DNA of 40,451 nt, from positions 1 to 40,451 of the forward strand of contig OMVI01000066.1 in the NCBI GenBank assembly GCA_900314455.1, read 5' to 3'. The position numbers and the translations under genes were made by a program. The notes beneath the pieces were generated by a model. It did no database searches. It saw only the letters and a program-made list of their open reading frames with translations, and was not told where the DNA came from. Shown in pieces: positions 15,639 through 24,521 of the stretch; the stretch's first letter is position 1, and each line of letters opens with the position of its first letter. This DNA is from an uncultured Prevotella sp. (GTDB lineage: Bacteria > Bacteroidota > Bacteroidia > Bacteroidales > Bacteroidaceae).

Positions 15639-17537
15639 GTGGACAAGTACAGGGAGATACTTCAGAAGTATTGGGGATACCCCGACTTTCGTGGCATACA
15701 GCGCGAGATTATCGAGAGCATAGGCAGCGGAAAGGACACACTTGGACTTATGCCAACAGGTGGTGGCAAGTCGATTACGTTCCAGGTGCCTGCCATTGCC
15801 CAGAAAGGAGTGTGCATAGTCATCACACCGCTTATATCTTTGATGAAGGACCAGGTCGACCATCTTCGCAAGAAAGGCATACAGGCAGCCGCTATTTATT
15901 CTGGAATAAGCCGCGACAACATTGTACAGATACTCGAAAACTGTATCTTCGGTGGCGTGAAACTGCTGTATGTCTCCCCTGAGAGACTGTCATCCGAGCT
16001 TTTCCAGGCTAAACTCCGCCACATGCGCGTCAGTTTCATCACTGTAGATGAGGCACATTGCATAAGCCAGTGGGGCTACGATTTCCGCCCATCATACCTT
16101 AATATATCATTGGTAAGGAAATTTGTGCCGGATGCACCGGTGCTTGCCCTTACGGCAACGGCTACCCCTGAAGTCGTCGGAGATATTCAGCGACAGCTGC
16201 ATTTCAAGCAGGAGAATGTCTTCCGGATGAGCTTTGAGCGCAAGAACCTTGCCTATGTCGTTCGCAAGACGGAAGACCGCTACAATGAGCTTGTACACAT
16301 CTTGAATTCCGTTCCGGGTCCGTCGATAGTGTATGTACGCAGTCGAAGACGCACGAAGGAGATTGCCGAATTGCTCACAAAGAACAACATATCGGCGACG
16401 TGGTATCATGCGGGACTGGAACCGGCCGTGAAGGACCAGCGACAGGACGACTGGCAGCACGACAAGACACGCGTGATGGTGGCCACGAATGCCTTCGGTA
16501 TGGGTATTGACAAGCCCGATGTGCGCCTCGTAATACATATCGACGTACCTTCGTCCATAGAGGCTTATTTCCAGGAAGCTGGGCGTGCCGGTCGCGATGG
16601 CAAGAAGAGTTATGCCGTTTTGTTGTGTAACAGGTCGGACATTTCCAAACTGAAGAAGCGCATCAATGAAACATATCCGCCGCAGGAGTATATCCGCGAC
16701 GTCTATAACCATATTGCCTATTTCTTCCAAGTTGGCGTTTACAGTGGTGCAGGAGCATCATTTGACTTCGATATAGGGCGTTTCTGCGCTGTATATCATT
16801 TCTTTCCGACTCAGGTTAATGCGGCTTTGATGATACTCCAGCGTGCCGGTTACATTGACTATGAGATTGAGCCGGACAGTCAGGCACGTGTAAAGTTCCT
16901 GCTTGGGAGAAACGAGCTCTACAAGCTTGACAACCTTCCGAAGAACGAGGATGCAGTGATAACGTCTTTACTGCGCAACTATGGTGGACTGTTCGTCGAC
17001 TATGCGTTTATCGATGAGGGATATCTGGCAATGGACAGTGGGCTTAGCAACAACGATGTTTACATGGCGTTGAAGTCGCTGAGCAAGAAGAATATACTGA
17101 GTTTTATTCCCCGTAAGAACATTCCACGAATACGTTACGCGGTTGATAGGGTAGATGGCAGTGAGGTAGTGTTGTCCGATGAGGTCTACAAAAACAGAAA
17201 GGAACAGTTCGTAAAGCGTATAGATGCGATTATAAAATATATGAACAACGACGATGTTTGTCGTAGCCGGCAGTTGCTTCGGTACTTTGGCGAGACCAAG
17301 ACAAAGGACTGCGGGCAGTGTGACGTGTGCCTTAGTCATCGTAACAATCGCGAGAGCAGACGGGAGTTTGCTGAGGCGCAGAAGACAATCCTCGACTTCC
17401 TTGACGACGGGCAGCGCCACTTTATAACCGACTTGTATAAGGTGAAGTTGCGGTGCAGCCTTCTTGACGAGGCGTTGGAATACCTTGTCAAGGAAGAGAA
17501 AATCCTTGTTGACGGCAGTTACATAATGAAGGCGTAG
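15639..17537 (+). CDS. recQ: RecQ-family ATP-dependent DNA helicase
   Basis: 632 residues from a GTG start (no upstream ATG in frame before the repeat). Walker A TGGGKS at 40-45, DEAH at 137-140 followed by CISQWG, the ALTATAT motif near 168 and QEAGRAGRDG near 309. A zinc site C541-x16-C558-x2-C561-x2-C564 has the same spacing as in E. coli RecQ, but about 160 residues further along the chain; the added region (about 345-530) resembles winged-helix sequence. Only about 68 residues follow the zinc site, and no HRDC domain is seen. This is a compact Bacteroidetes-type RecQ. A 3'-5' helicase role in repair is inferred. Confidence 0.93.
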   Translation: MDKYREILQKYWGYPDFRGIQREIIESIGSGKDTLGLMPTGGGKSITFQVPAIAQKGVCIVITPLISLMKDQVDHLRKKGIQAAAIYSGISRDNIVQILENCIFGGVKLLYVSPERLSSELFQAKLRHMRVSFITVDEAHCISQWGYDFRPSYLNISLVRKFVPDAPVLALTATATPEVVGDIQRQLHFKQENVFRMSFERKNLAYVVRKTEDRYNELVHILNSVPGPSIVYVRSRRRTKEIAELLTKNNISATWYHAGLEPAVKDQRQDDWQHDKTRVMVATNAFGMGIDKPDVRLVIHIDVPSSIEAYFQEAGRAGRDGKKSYAVLLCNRSDISKLKKRINETYPPQEYIRDVYNHIAYFFQVGVYSGAGASFDFDIGRFCAVYHFFPTQVNAALMILQRAGYIDYEIEPDSQARVKFLLGRNELYKLDNLPKNEDAVITSLLRNYGGLFVDYAFIDEGYLAMDSGLSNNDVYMALKSLSKKNILSFIPRKNIPRIRYAVDRVDGSEVVLSDEVYKNRKEQFVKRIDAIIKYMNNDDVCRSRQLLRYFGETKTKDCGQCDVCLSHRNNRESRREFAEAQKTILDFLDDGQRHFITDLYKVKLRCSLLDEALEYLVKEEKILVDGSYIMKA

Positions 17538-17543
17538 CCAAAT

Positions 17544-17581
17544 AAAAAAGAGGACCACTTCATCGCTGAAGCACTCCTCTT
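17544..17581 (-). terminator. Rho-independent terminator of the ilv operon
   Basis: Read leftward: AAGAGGA, an inner TTCA/TGAA pairing and TCCTCTT, then a run of six T. It lies 24 bases past the ilvC stop and just after recQ; the opposite strand has no T-run, so it mainly serves ilvC. Confidence 0.88.
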
Positions 17582-17604
17582 CCAACATTATGTACGAGAA
17601 AAAA

Positions 17605-18648
17605 TTAATTGTTTTCCGGACGAAGCTTACGAACCGTCTCAGCAGCGCGCCACATCTCCATGTCGTGCATTGCCTTCAGCTCTGCATTCAGTTTCTCACG
17701 GTAGTCAGGCTGTGAGTTCTTGTCGATAGAAATCTGAGCCTCGATACCTGTTGATACGCTGAGGTACAGCCATTCCATAACAGGTTTGATGGCAGCCTTG
17801 AAACGAGGACGCCAATCCAGCGCACCGCGCTGTGCTGTTGTTGAGCAGTTTGCGTACATCCAGTCCATTCCCTTCTCTGCGAACAACGGGCCAAGGCTCT
17901 GTGTGAGTTCCTCAACGGTCTCGTTGAATGCTTCAGAAGGAGAGTGTCCGTGCTCGCGCAGTACATCGTACTGAGCTTCCAGCAAACCCTCGATGGCGCC
18001 CATCAGTGAGCCACGCTCGCCGGTAAGGTCTGATGTTGCCTCCTTGTGGAATGTTGTCTTGAACAGATAACCTGCACCGATACCGATACCAAATGCGATA
18101 GTCTTCTCCTCAGCATGACCTGATGCATCCTGGTAAACAGCGTATGAGCAGTTCAGACCGCGACCCTCAAGGAACATTGTACGCAGAGAGGTACCTGAAC
18201 CCTTAGGCGCAACCATGATGACATCGATGTCCTTTGGTGGCACAACGCCAGTGCGGTCCTGCCAGTTGATAGCGAAGCCATGGCTGTAGTACAGTGTCTT
18301 GCCCGGTGTGAGGTACTGCTTAATCTTTGGCCAGACTGCTATCTGACCTGCATCGGACAGCAGCATACAGACGATAGTTCCCTTCTGCACTGCCTCTTCG
18401 ATTGAGAACAGAGTCTTGCCTGGTACCCAACCGTCGGCCTTTGCCTTCTCGAAGGTCTTGCCTTGACGCTGACCTACTATTACGTTGAACCCATTATCGC
18501 GCAGGTTACCGGCCTGACCAGGTCCCTGAATTCCATAACCAATGACTGCAATGGTCTCATTTTTCAGAACTTCACGTGCTTTTTCCAATGAGAACTCTTC
18601 CTTGGTGACGACGGTCTCTACCACGCCACCGAAATTCATTTGTGCCAT
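17605..18648 (-). CDS. ilvC: Ketol-acid reductoisomerase
   Basis: 347 residues. Converts acetolactate and acetohydroxybutyrate to dihydroxy acids with NAD(P)H. The Rossmann motif GYGIQGPGQAG is near 37, the cofactor loop GQRQGKTFEKA follows, and the class I knotted domain shows the metal-binding DLTGERG..GAIEG region near 208-222 and the ETVEELTQSL helix. No second knotted repeat, so the short class I form. It has its own consensus promoter (18721-18751) in addition to read-through from the upstream ilv genes. Last gene of the cluster. Confidence 0.97.
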   Translation of the reverse strand: MAQMNFGGVVETVVTKEEFSLEKAREVLKNETIAVIGYGIQGPGQAGNLRDNGFNVIVGQRQGKTFEKAKADGWVPGKTLFSIEEAVQKGTIVCMLLSDAGQIAVWPKIKQYLTPGKTLYYSHGFAINWQDRTGVVPPKDIDVIMVAPKGSGTSLRTMFLEGRGLNCSYAVYQDASGHAEEKTIAFGIGIGAGYLFKTTFHKEATSDLTGERGSLMGAIEGLLEAQYDVLREHGHSPSEAFNETVEELTQSLGPLFAEKGMDWMYANCSTTAQRGALDWRPRFKAAIKPVMEWLYLSVSTGIEAQISIDKNSQPDYREKLNAELKAMHDMEMWRAAETVRKLRPENN

Positions 18649-18720
18649 AATACTAACTGTTTTTATGCAACCGATATGTGATTGCTTGTGTTAAAACTAT
18701 TTCTTTTTATATTGTTGGTG

Positions 18721-18751
18721 CAAAGTTACGGATTTATTACGAAACCACAAA
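18721..18751 (-). promoter_or_regulatory. Internal promoter of ilvC
   Basis: On the minus strand, TTTG (18748-18751), a 19-base gap and TAACTTTG (18721-18728): an exact Bacteroidetes consensus. It lies just past the stop of the thioesterase gene and about 73 bases before the ilvC ATG, so ilvC can be expressed apart from the rest. Confidence 0.8.
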
Positions 18752-18759
18752 GAAATCTT

Positions 18760-19554
18760 TCAATCTTTTACAAAATTAACGTTGCATCTTACGACTTCGA
18801 CTTCTTTTTCGTTTTCTTTACCCTCCTTTGTTATCAAAATGTTGAAGTTTCGTTCTTTTTCGTTGCCTTCGGTTTCCTGAGTGCGCAAATTCAACTTGTC
18901 GCCCTGGTGACTTTCGGCTACGTAAGCTATCTCGAAGCGTTTCAGACGGAATTCCTTATACCACTCGAGAGGCCACAAGTCGAGTACATGCTCAATGTAT
19001 TTAACTGAGTTGATGTGTCCGTTGACGTCTACATCATTATAATATGTGTCGATGGAACGGGCGAAGGTAGTATCTTCCGGGATAATTGGCACGCGCGATG
19101 CCTTGCGGATTGGACATGGATAATCTTTGTCGATGTATTCGGCTATGAGTCCGTCGTGGATGGCAAGGATATCCACCGGTTGCCGGCTGACAGTATCTAT
19201 CATAGCCCAAATGCTGCGTCCGTATCCGAATACGTTGCCATCTTCGCCCACGACCTTGAAGTTTCGGCTCGTGAAGTAGCGCATTGCACCGTCTACCCAC
19301 GTCTCAATGAAGAGTTTGTCGTAGGCTCTCGGCATGTCGTTGACTTCGATAGCGAGACGGCTCAGAACCCATGTCTTGTTTATAGTGTTCAGATAGTTCA
19401 TGCCGTAACTGCGGTCGTTGCTGTGGAAATCGGCTGCGTTGAGCATGGCGTTGCCGAGGTGACCGAGGAACAATTGGTTGCTGAAGTCGCAGTGGAACGG
19501 TTCCGCGGTGAATGGGTAGCGTCCTATCTTCGGTAAAAGTTTCTCTTTCTCCAT
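18760..19554 (-). CDS. Acyl-ACP thioesterase (FatA/FatB-like)
   Basis: 264 residues, two hot-dog domains. Releases fatty acids from acyl carrier protein. The second domain holds VDVNGHINSVKYIEH (Asn178, His180), a near copy of the plant FatA/B active-site segment with the Asn and His that align the thioester; the first domain holds TWVLSRLAIEV near 61-71. It sits between ilvN and ilvC, a position I recall as conserved in Bacteroidetes; a link between branched-chain precursors and branched fatty acids is plausible but inferred. Confidence 0.9.
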   Translation of the reverse strand: MEKEKLLPKIGRYPFTAEPFHCDFSNQLFLGHLGNAMLNAADFHSNDRSYGMNYLNTINKTWVLSRLAIEVNDMPRAYDKLFIETWVDGAMRYFTSRNFKVVGEDGNVFGYGRSIWAMIDTVSRQPVDILAIHDGLIAEYIDKDYPCPIRKASRVPIIPEDTTFARSIDTYYNDVDVNGHINSVKYIEHVLDLWPLEWYKEFRLKRFEIAYVAESHQGDKLNLRTQETEGNEKERNFNILITKEGKENEKEVEVVRCNVNFVKD

Positions 19555-19578
19555 TTCTTCTCGTATAAGTTGTTTTCG

Positions 19579-19661
19579 TTACACAGCATTTATAATGCCG
19601 TTACAAGGCCTCTGTAAGTCTATTACAAGGTTTCTGTAACTCTATTACAAGGCCTCTGTAA
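19579..19661. repeat. 22-bp-period palindrome array (ilvN-thioesterase spacer)
   Basis: TTACAAGGCCTCTGTAA at 19601 and 19645 and a two-base variant at 19623, exactly 22 bases apart, joined by five-base fillers. A decayed fourth copy (TTACACAGCATTTATAA) starts at 19579, again 22 bases before. Each unit is a dyad TTACA-N7-TGTAA. Confidence 0.8.
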
Positions 19662-19669
19662 TAAGTTGT

Positions 19670-20239
19670 TTATTTCTCGTGCTCTTCAAGGAACTTTACC
19701 ACGGGGTCGTCAAAACTACGTGTTACGGCGATGCGTCCACTGCGAGTGTATTGCAGAAGGCAGCCGAAGCGCTTGAACTCCATGTACAAATGGGTTACCT
19801 CATCGGTAAGTCCTGCAAGCAGAACGGTAGTGTATGTCGGGTTCACCTCCATCATACGGGCATCGTGGTGACGTATGCTGCGGCTTATTTCAGGGTTATC
19901 AAGAAGCTGTGGAGTCGATATCTTGAACAATCCCTCTTCGTGGATGAAAAGCTCGTTGTCTGTGTAATAATCGGCTTTTACTACATCAATCTTCTTCTCA
20001 ATAGCCTTGGTAATCTTGATAATCTGCTCCTCATAGCTCCAGCACGTTATGGTGTACTTGTGTATTCCACTCATACTGGAAGCGCTGACGTTGAGGCTTT
20101 CGATATTGACCTGGCGTCGCGTAAACACTGCCGTGACCTGATTGAGCACGCCGGCGATGTTCTCGGAGTAGACGAGTAACGTGTACAGCGTCAGTCCTTC
20201 GTGGTTGTTGGTTGGTATTTCGTTATTCGTTTTATCCAT
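19670..20239 (-). CDS. ilvN: Acetolactate synthase small (regulatory) subunit
   Basis: 189 residues. Activates the IlvB catalytic subunit and carries valine feedback control. The N-terminal ACT domain (about 15-90) starts LYTLLVYSENIAGVLNQVTAVFTRRQVNIESL, which is the family signature; a C-terminal domain follows with a second ligand-binding-like half. It lies 88 bases downstream of ilvB, in the same direction. Feedback sensitivity cannot be judged from sequence alone. Confidence 0.93.
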   Translation of the reverse strand: MDKTNNEIPTNNHEGLTLYTLLVYSENIAGVLNQVTAVFTRRQVNIESLNVSASSMSGIHKYTITCWSYEEQIIKITKAIEKKIDVVKADYYTDNELFIHEEGLFKISTPQLLDNPEISRSIRHHDARMMEVNPTYTTVLLAGLTDEVTHLYMEFKRFGCLLQYTRSGRIAVTRSFDDPVVKFLEEHEK

Positions 20240-20266
20240 CTGATTTCTTTTCTTGACTTTAAATTA

Positions 20267-20321
20267 TCCTATCATTCCATCATCTTATCATAAATCATCC
20301 TATCATCTTATCATCCTGTCA
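20267..20321. repeat. 8-bp-period array (ilvB-ilvN spacer)
   Basis: Seven units in a row: TCCTATCA, TTCCATCA, TCTTATCA, TAAATCA (7 bases), TCCTATCA, TCTTATCA, TCCTGTCA. The array fills most of the 88-base spacer. On the minus, transcribed strand the core reads TGATAAGA or TGATAGGA. Confidence 0.75.
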
Positions 20322-20327
20322 TCCAAC

Positions 20328-22199
20328 CTAAATATCCAGATGGAGCTGCATTTCGTCGATGCTCTTGCCCGGAGGTGTCATCGGCTGGATGTTCTCATCT
20401 TCCTTAACGGCTGCTTCAAGGATGTAAGGACCGTCGGTGTTGAGCATCTTCTGTATCTTGTCCTTCAAGTCCTTACGGTCGACAACGACGTCGTACGGAA
20501 TGTGATAGCCGTTGGCAATGTCCGTATAACTAGGGTTCAGCATGCGTGTGAACGAGTGGCGGTGGTTGTACATTAAGTCTTGCCACTGGCGGACGTTGCC
20601 CAGATAGTTGTTGTTGAGGATTATCATCTTCACCGGAGCCTGCTGTTCCATGATGGTGCCGAGTTCCTGAATGCTCATCTGGAAGCCTCCGTCGCCTGAG
20701 AACATACAAACTGTCCTGTCGGGAGCACCGAACGTTGCGCCGATAGCAGCTGGCAATGCGAAGCCCATTGTGCCAGCTCCGCCACTAGTAACGATGCTCC
20801 GGCTGTGTTTGTATTTGAAGTAACGGGCTGAGAACATCTGGTTTTCACCGACATCGTTGACGAGAATTGCCTCACCATTGGTTGCTTCAGCGACTGCGTT
20901 GACGACTTCGCCCATGAGCAGCGGACCTTCTTTCGGGTGTATGCTTGGGTTTATCACCTGGTCAAACTCTTTCTTATATAGTGGCTTGAATGATGATATC
21001 CAATCGGAATGGTCGTGATTTACAAGAAGCTTTGTTATTGCGGGAAGGCTCTCTTTGCAGTCTGCGAGGACGGCAACGTCGGTCTTTACGTTCTTGTCGA
21101 TTTCCGTTGGATCAATGTCGAGGTGTATAACCTTTGCCTGTTTGGCGTATGTGTCTAATCTGCCAGTTACCCTATCAGAGAACCGCATGCCAATGGCGAT
21201 AAGTACATCGCATTCCTGCTCCTTGACATTTGGGGCGTAATTGCCGTGCATACCAAGCATCCCGATGTTCAAAGGATGGTCGGATGGCAGTGCTGAAAGA
21301 CCGAGTAATGTACGTCCGGCGGGTATGTTTCCTTTCTCAAGGAACGCACGAAGCTCTTCTTGTGCACCTGCGAGCTCAACGCCTTGGCCAACGAGTGCCA
21401 GTGGCTTCTTTGCATTATTGATAAGGTCGGCAGCACGTTTGACAGCATCTTCGTTAAGTTTGGGGTAGGGGATATACGAGCGAACATAGTCGACTTTACT
21501 AGGTTCCCATTTGCATTTGCCTACCTGAGCGCTACGTGTAAAGTCGAGGACGACAGGTCCCTGACGACCACTACGTGCGATATAGAATGCCCGGCTCACT
21601 GCCCACGCTACATCCTCAGGACGGCGAATTTGATAGCTCCACTTCGAAATAGGCTGCGATACGCCTACAAGGTCTACCTCCTGAAAGGCGTCCGTGCCCA
21701 GTGCTGCAGTGCCAACCTGCCCCGCCACAACAACGAGAGGTGTCGAGTCCATCATCGCATCAGCAACTCCGGTGAGCGTGTTTGTAGCTCCAGGACCACT
21801 GGTAACTATAGCTACGCCGACGTTTCCGCTGACGCGTGCATAGCCTTCGGCAGCATGTGCGGCAGCTTGTTCGTGGCGAACAAGAATGAAATCGAACCAA
21901 GGGTCCTTCTTCTTAGTATATGTATAGAGTGCATCGAATACAGGCATGATGGCTCCGCCGGGGTATCCGAAGATGGTCTTGATATTCTCCTGATAGAGCG
22001 CACGCATCATAATCTCGGCTCCGGTGCACTCTTCGCCAATGCGGATGCCGTTCCATGGCACTTCTATTGGCGATTCGGTACCGCTTCCTTTGCCGATTTT
22101 GATAGGAGCCTCTCCATTCTCTGAAGCCTCTCCAAGCCCTTCCGAATGGATGGGTTGTTGATTTTCTTTGTCGCTCTTCATATTTAGTTTTTCTGTCAT
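20328..22199 (-). CDS. ilvB: Acetolactate synthase large (catalytic) subunit
   Basis: 623 residues from the first ATG; a second ATG six codons later (22181) is an equal candidate. A ThDP enzyme joining two pyruvates, or pyruvate and 2-oxobutyrate. The pyrimidine-binding domain has FGYPGGAIMPVFDAL and the catalytic Glu in RHEQAAAHAAEGYAR; the FAD-fold domain is in the middle; the C-terminal ThDP/Mg motif is GDGGFQMSIQELGT, followed by ILNNNYLGNVRQWQ. The first 45 or so residues are polar and of low complexity, an N-terminal tail longer than usual. Second gene of the ilv cluster, 90 bases after ilvD. Confidence 0.96.
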   Translation of the reverse strand: MTEKLNMKSDKENQQPIHSEGLGEASENGEAPIKIGKGSGTESPIEVPWNGIRIGEECTGAEIMMRALYQENIKTIFGYPGGAIMPVFDALYTYTKKKDPWFDFILVRHEQAAAHAAEGYARVSGNVGVAIVTSGPGATNTLTGVADAMMDSTPLVVVAGQVGTAALGTDAFQEVDLVGVSQPISKWSYQIRRPEDVAWAVSRAFYIARSGRQGPVVLDFTRSAQVGKCKWEPSKVDYVRSYIPYPKLNEDAVKRAADLINNAKKPLALVGQGVELAGAQEELRAFLEKGNIPAGRTLLGLSALPSDHPLNIGMLGMHGNYAPNVKEQECDVLIAIGMRFSDRVTGRLDTYAKQAKVIHLDIDPTEIDKNVKTDVAVLADCKESLPAITKLLVNHDHSDWISSFKPLYKKEFDQVINPSIHPKEGPLLMGEVVNAVAEATNGEAILVNDVGENQMFSARYFKYKHSRSIVTSGGAGTMGFALPAAIGATFGAPDRTVCMFSGDGGFQMSIQELGTIMEQQAPVKMIILNNNYLGNVRQWQDLMYNHRHSFTRMLNPSYTDIANGYHIPYDVVVDRKDLKDKIQKMLNTDGPYILEAAVKEDENIQPMTPPGKSIDEMQLHLDI

Positions 22200-22289
22200 T
22201 ACAGTTTTCTGTTATGGTGTTTATCATTGTTCCTAAACATCCTTTACGCTTAAGAAGGATAAATTAGGCATTCTCAGAAACTTCCATGG

Positions 22290-24125
22290 TTAATCGATAA
22301 TCCTCACACCACCCTTATCTGCACTCGAAACACTTTGTGCGTAGGCGCGTAGGGCCTTGCTGACAACGCGTTTGCGTCGCAATGGCTGTTGTGGACGAGC
22401 AGCAAGTTCTTCGTCGGAAAGCTTGACGTTGATGCTACGACTAGGTATGTCTATGACGATAATGTCACCGTCCTTAATCTTTCCGATGTTGCCGCCGTTG
22501 GCTGCTTCTGGTGAGATGTGACCGATGGACAGCCCCGAAGTTCCGCCTGAGAAGCGTCCGTCAGTGATGAGGGCACATTCTTTTCCAAGGTGACGGCTCT
22601 TTATATAAGATGTAGGATAAAGCATTTCCTGCATGCCAGGACCACCTTTAGGACCTTCGTGGGTTATTACAACGCAATCGCCTGATTTAACCTTGCCACC
22701 GAGAATGCCGTCGCATGCATCTTCCTGTGAGTCGAATACAACGGCAGGACCTTCGAAATGCCACAGCTCCGGTGCAACTCCGGCTGTCTTGACGACGCAG
22801 CCGTCCTGGGCAATGTTTCCGAATAGTACTGCAAGACCTCCATCCTTGGTATATGCGTGCTCTATGTCGCGGATGCAACCGTTGCCGCGGTCGGTGTCCA
22901 AAGATGGCCAAAGTGTTGCCTGACTTCCCATGACGGTCGAGAAGTTGTTGGCAGGTGCAGCGTAGTATATCTGCTTTCCGAATTCACTCCAGTCCTCAAC
23001 GGGTTCAAAAGGCTTACCCTCAGGTGCCTCCTTGGTTATATCGTATTTCTTGATAGCTTCACCGAGAGTCATTCCGTCGACGCGTTTTACGTTCTCACGG
23101 ATTAATCCTCCCTTGTCAAGCTCATTCAGAATGCCAAGTATTCCGCCTGCTCGGTTGCACTCTTGTACAGAGTATTTCTGCGTGTTTGGCGCCAGTTTGC
23201 AAAGGCAAGGCACGTGTCGGCTCAGCTTATCGATGTCCGACATCTTGAAATCGACTTCCCCTTCTTGTGCAACAGCAAGTAGATGGAGAACGGTATTGGT
23301 AGAGCCGCCCATGGCAATGTCCAGCGTCATGGCGTTGAGGAATGCATCGCGGGTTGCTATATTGCGAGGTAGTACGCTCTCATCGCCGTCCTCGTAGTAG
23401 GCAAGGGCATTCTTGACGATTTGCCTTGCAGCAGCACGGAAGAGCTCAATGCGGTCTTTGTGGGTTGCAAGGATGGTACCGTTGCCTGGCAGCGCAAGAC
23501 CGATAGCCTCCGTGAGGGAGTTCATCGAGTTGGCAGTGAACATACCTGAGCAACAGCCGCAGCCCGGACAGGCACATGCTTCGAGCTTTTGAAGTTCGTC
23601 ATTGGAAACATCGTTGTCTGCACCAGCTATCATTGCCGTTATTAAGTCGGCGTTCTCGCCGTGCCAATGTCCAGCTTCCATAGGACCGCCGGAACAGAAT
23701 ATTGTTGGGATGTTGAGTCGCATAGCTGCCATGAGCATACCCGGCGTGACCTTGTCGCAGTTGGATATGCAAATCATTGCGTCAGCCTTGTGGGCGTTTA
23801 CCATATACTCAACAGAGTCGGCGATGATGTCACGGCTAGGAAGAGAGTACAGCATGCCGTCGTGCCCCATGGCAATACCGTCGTCAATGGCAATGGTATT
23901 GAACTCAGCAGCATAGCATCCCGTCTTCTCAATTTCCTTTTTCACAATCTGTCCTATCTCATGCAAGTGTGTATGACCTGGCACAAACTGCGTGAAAGAG
24001 TTAACTATAGCGATGATTGGCTTTCCAAACTGACCCTGTTTCATACCTGCTGCGACCCAAAGGGCACGAGCTCCTGCCATTTTCCTGCCGTTGGTACAGA
24101 CGGCGCTTCTCAACTGATGTTTCAT
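22290..24125 (-). CDS. ilvD: Dihydroxy-acid dehydratase
   Basis: 611 residues. Removes water from dihydroxy acids to give 2-oxoisovalerate and 2-oxo-3-methylvalerate. Fe-S ligand cysteines are in [11 protein letters not shown] and [29 protein letters not shown] and [21 protein letters not shown] are family signatures. Length matches the bacterial enzyme. First gene of the ilv operon, behind a consensus promoter (24241-24271) and a leader of about 110 bases without an upstream ATG, so no leader-peptide attenuation is apparent. Confidence 0.97.
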   Translation of the reverse strand: MKHQLRSAVCTNGRKMAGARALWVAAGMKQGQFGKPIIAIVNSFTQFVPGHTHLHEIGQIVKKEIEKTGCYAAEFNTIAIDDGIAMGHDGMLYSLPSRDIIADSVEYMVNAHKADAMICISNCDKVTPGMLMAAMRLNIPTIFCSGGPMEAGHWHGENADLITAMIAGADNDVSNDELQKLEACACPGCGCCSGMFTANSMNSLTEAIGLALPGNGTILATHKDRIELFRAAARQIVKNALAYYEDGDESVLPRNIATRDAFLNAMTLDIAMGGSTNTVLHLLAVAQEGEVDFKMSDIDKLSRHVPCLCKLAPNTQKYSVQECNRAGGILGILNELDKGGLIRENVKRVDGMTLGEAIKKYDITKEAPEGKPFEPVEDWSEFGKQIYYAAPANNFSTVMGSQATLWPSLDTDRGNGCIRDIEHAYTKDGGLAVLFGNIAQDGCVVKTAGVAPELWHFEGPAVVFDSQEDACDGILGGKVKSGDCVVITHEGPKGGPGMQEMLYPTSYIKSRHLGKECALITDGRFSGGTSGLSIGHISPEAANGGNIGKIKDGDIIVIDIPSRSINVKLSDEELAARPQQPLRRKRVVSKALRAYAQSVSSADKGGVRIID

Positions 24126-24145
24126 GTTCGCAAATATTTATCTTA

Positions 24146-24173
24146 GGAAATGCAAGCTTTCCGGCTTGTTTCC
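24146..24173 (-). promoter_or_regulatory. Hairpin in the ilvD leader
   Basis: GGAAA/TTTCC and CAAGC/GCTTG pair around a six-base loop with a two-base bulge. It lies about 20 bases before the ilvD start codon. Nothing marks it as a known riboswitch; a role in translation or RNA stability is only possible. Confidence 0.35.
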
Positions 24174-24240
24174 ACGTGTCTATTTCTTTATAAAACCTTA
24201 TTAAATCTGTCTTTGCAGATGGTTATCTTGAATGTGACTG

Positions 24241-24271
24241 CAAAGTTAATGACTTTTTATCGAAAAACAAA
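24241..24271 (-). promoter_or_regulatory. Promoter of the ilv operon
   Basis: On the minus strand, TTTG (24268-24271), a 19-base gap and TAACTTTG (24241-24248): an exact consensus match, identical in form to the ilvC promoter. Transcription start is expected near 24234. Confidence 0.8.
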
Positions 24272-24451
24272 CAAATTGTTACTATACTTTATTAGAAAAT
24301 TCGAATTGTATCAAAAAACGCTTCGAAAAGATATTGATTTAAAACTTTTGTTCGTTTTTAAGCAAGTGATAATTGTCTTATTAGTTAAAAGATATTGCAA
24401 TTATCAATATTGGTTATTGTATAGTTAGTAATAGAAGAGTGAGGTATAAAC

Positions 24452-24482
24452 AAAAATCCCCGATGCCTTACGGTATCGGGGA
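24452..24482 (-). terminator. Rho-independent terminator of ompA
   Basis: Read leftward: TCCCCGATACC, a short loop, GCATCGGGGA, then five T. It lies 39 bases past the ompA stop codon. Confidence 0.9.
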
Positions 24483-24521
24483 CTTCCTATAGTGATTATG
24501 TATTATAATCTTTTTATTCGA

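Larger units (their letters stand above)
24126..24521. other. Spacer between ompA and ilvD
   Basis: About 395 bases, with no gene seen. It holds the ilvD leader and promoter at the left end and the ompA terminator at 24452-24482; the AT-rich middle (24272-24450) shows nothing I can name. Confidence 0.6.

Noticed and set aside
21360-22124. Long antisense open frame opposite ilvB
   Set aside because: Shadow frame; cysteine-rich, no family resemblance, and ilvB is unambiguous.
24126-24240. Leader-peptide attenuator or T-box before ilvD
   Set aside because: No ATG on the minus strand before ilvD in the predicted leader and no T-box sequence; only one modest hairpin is present.
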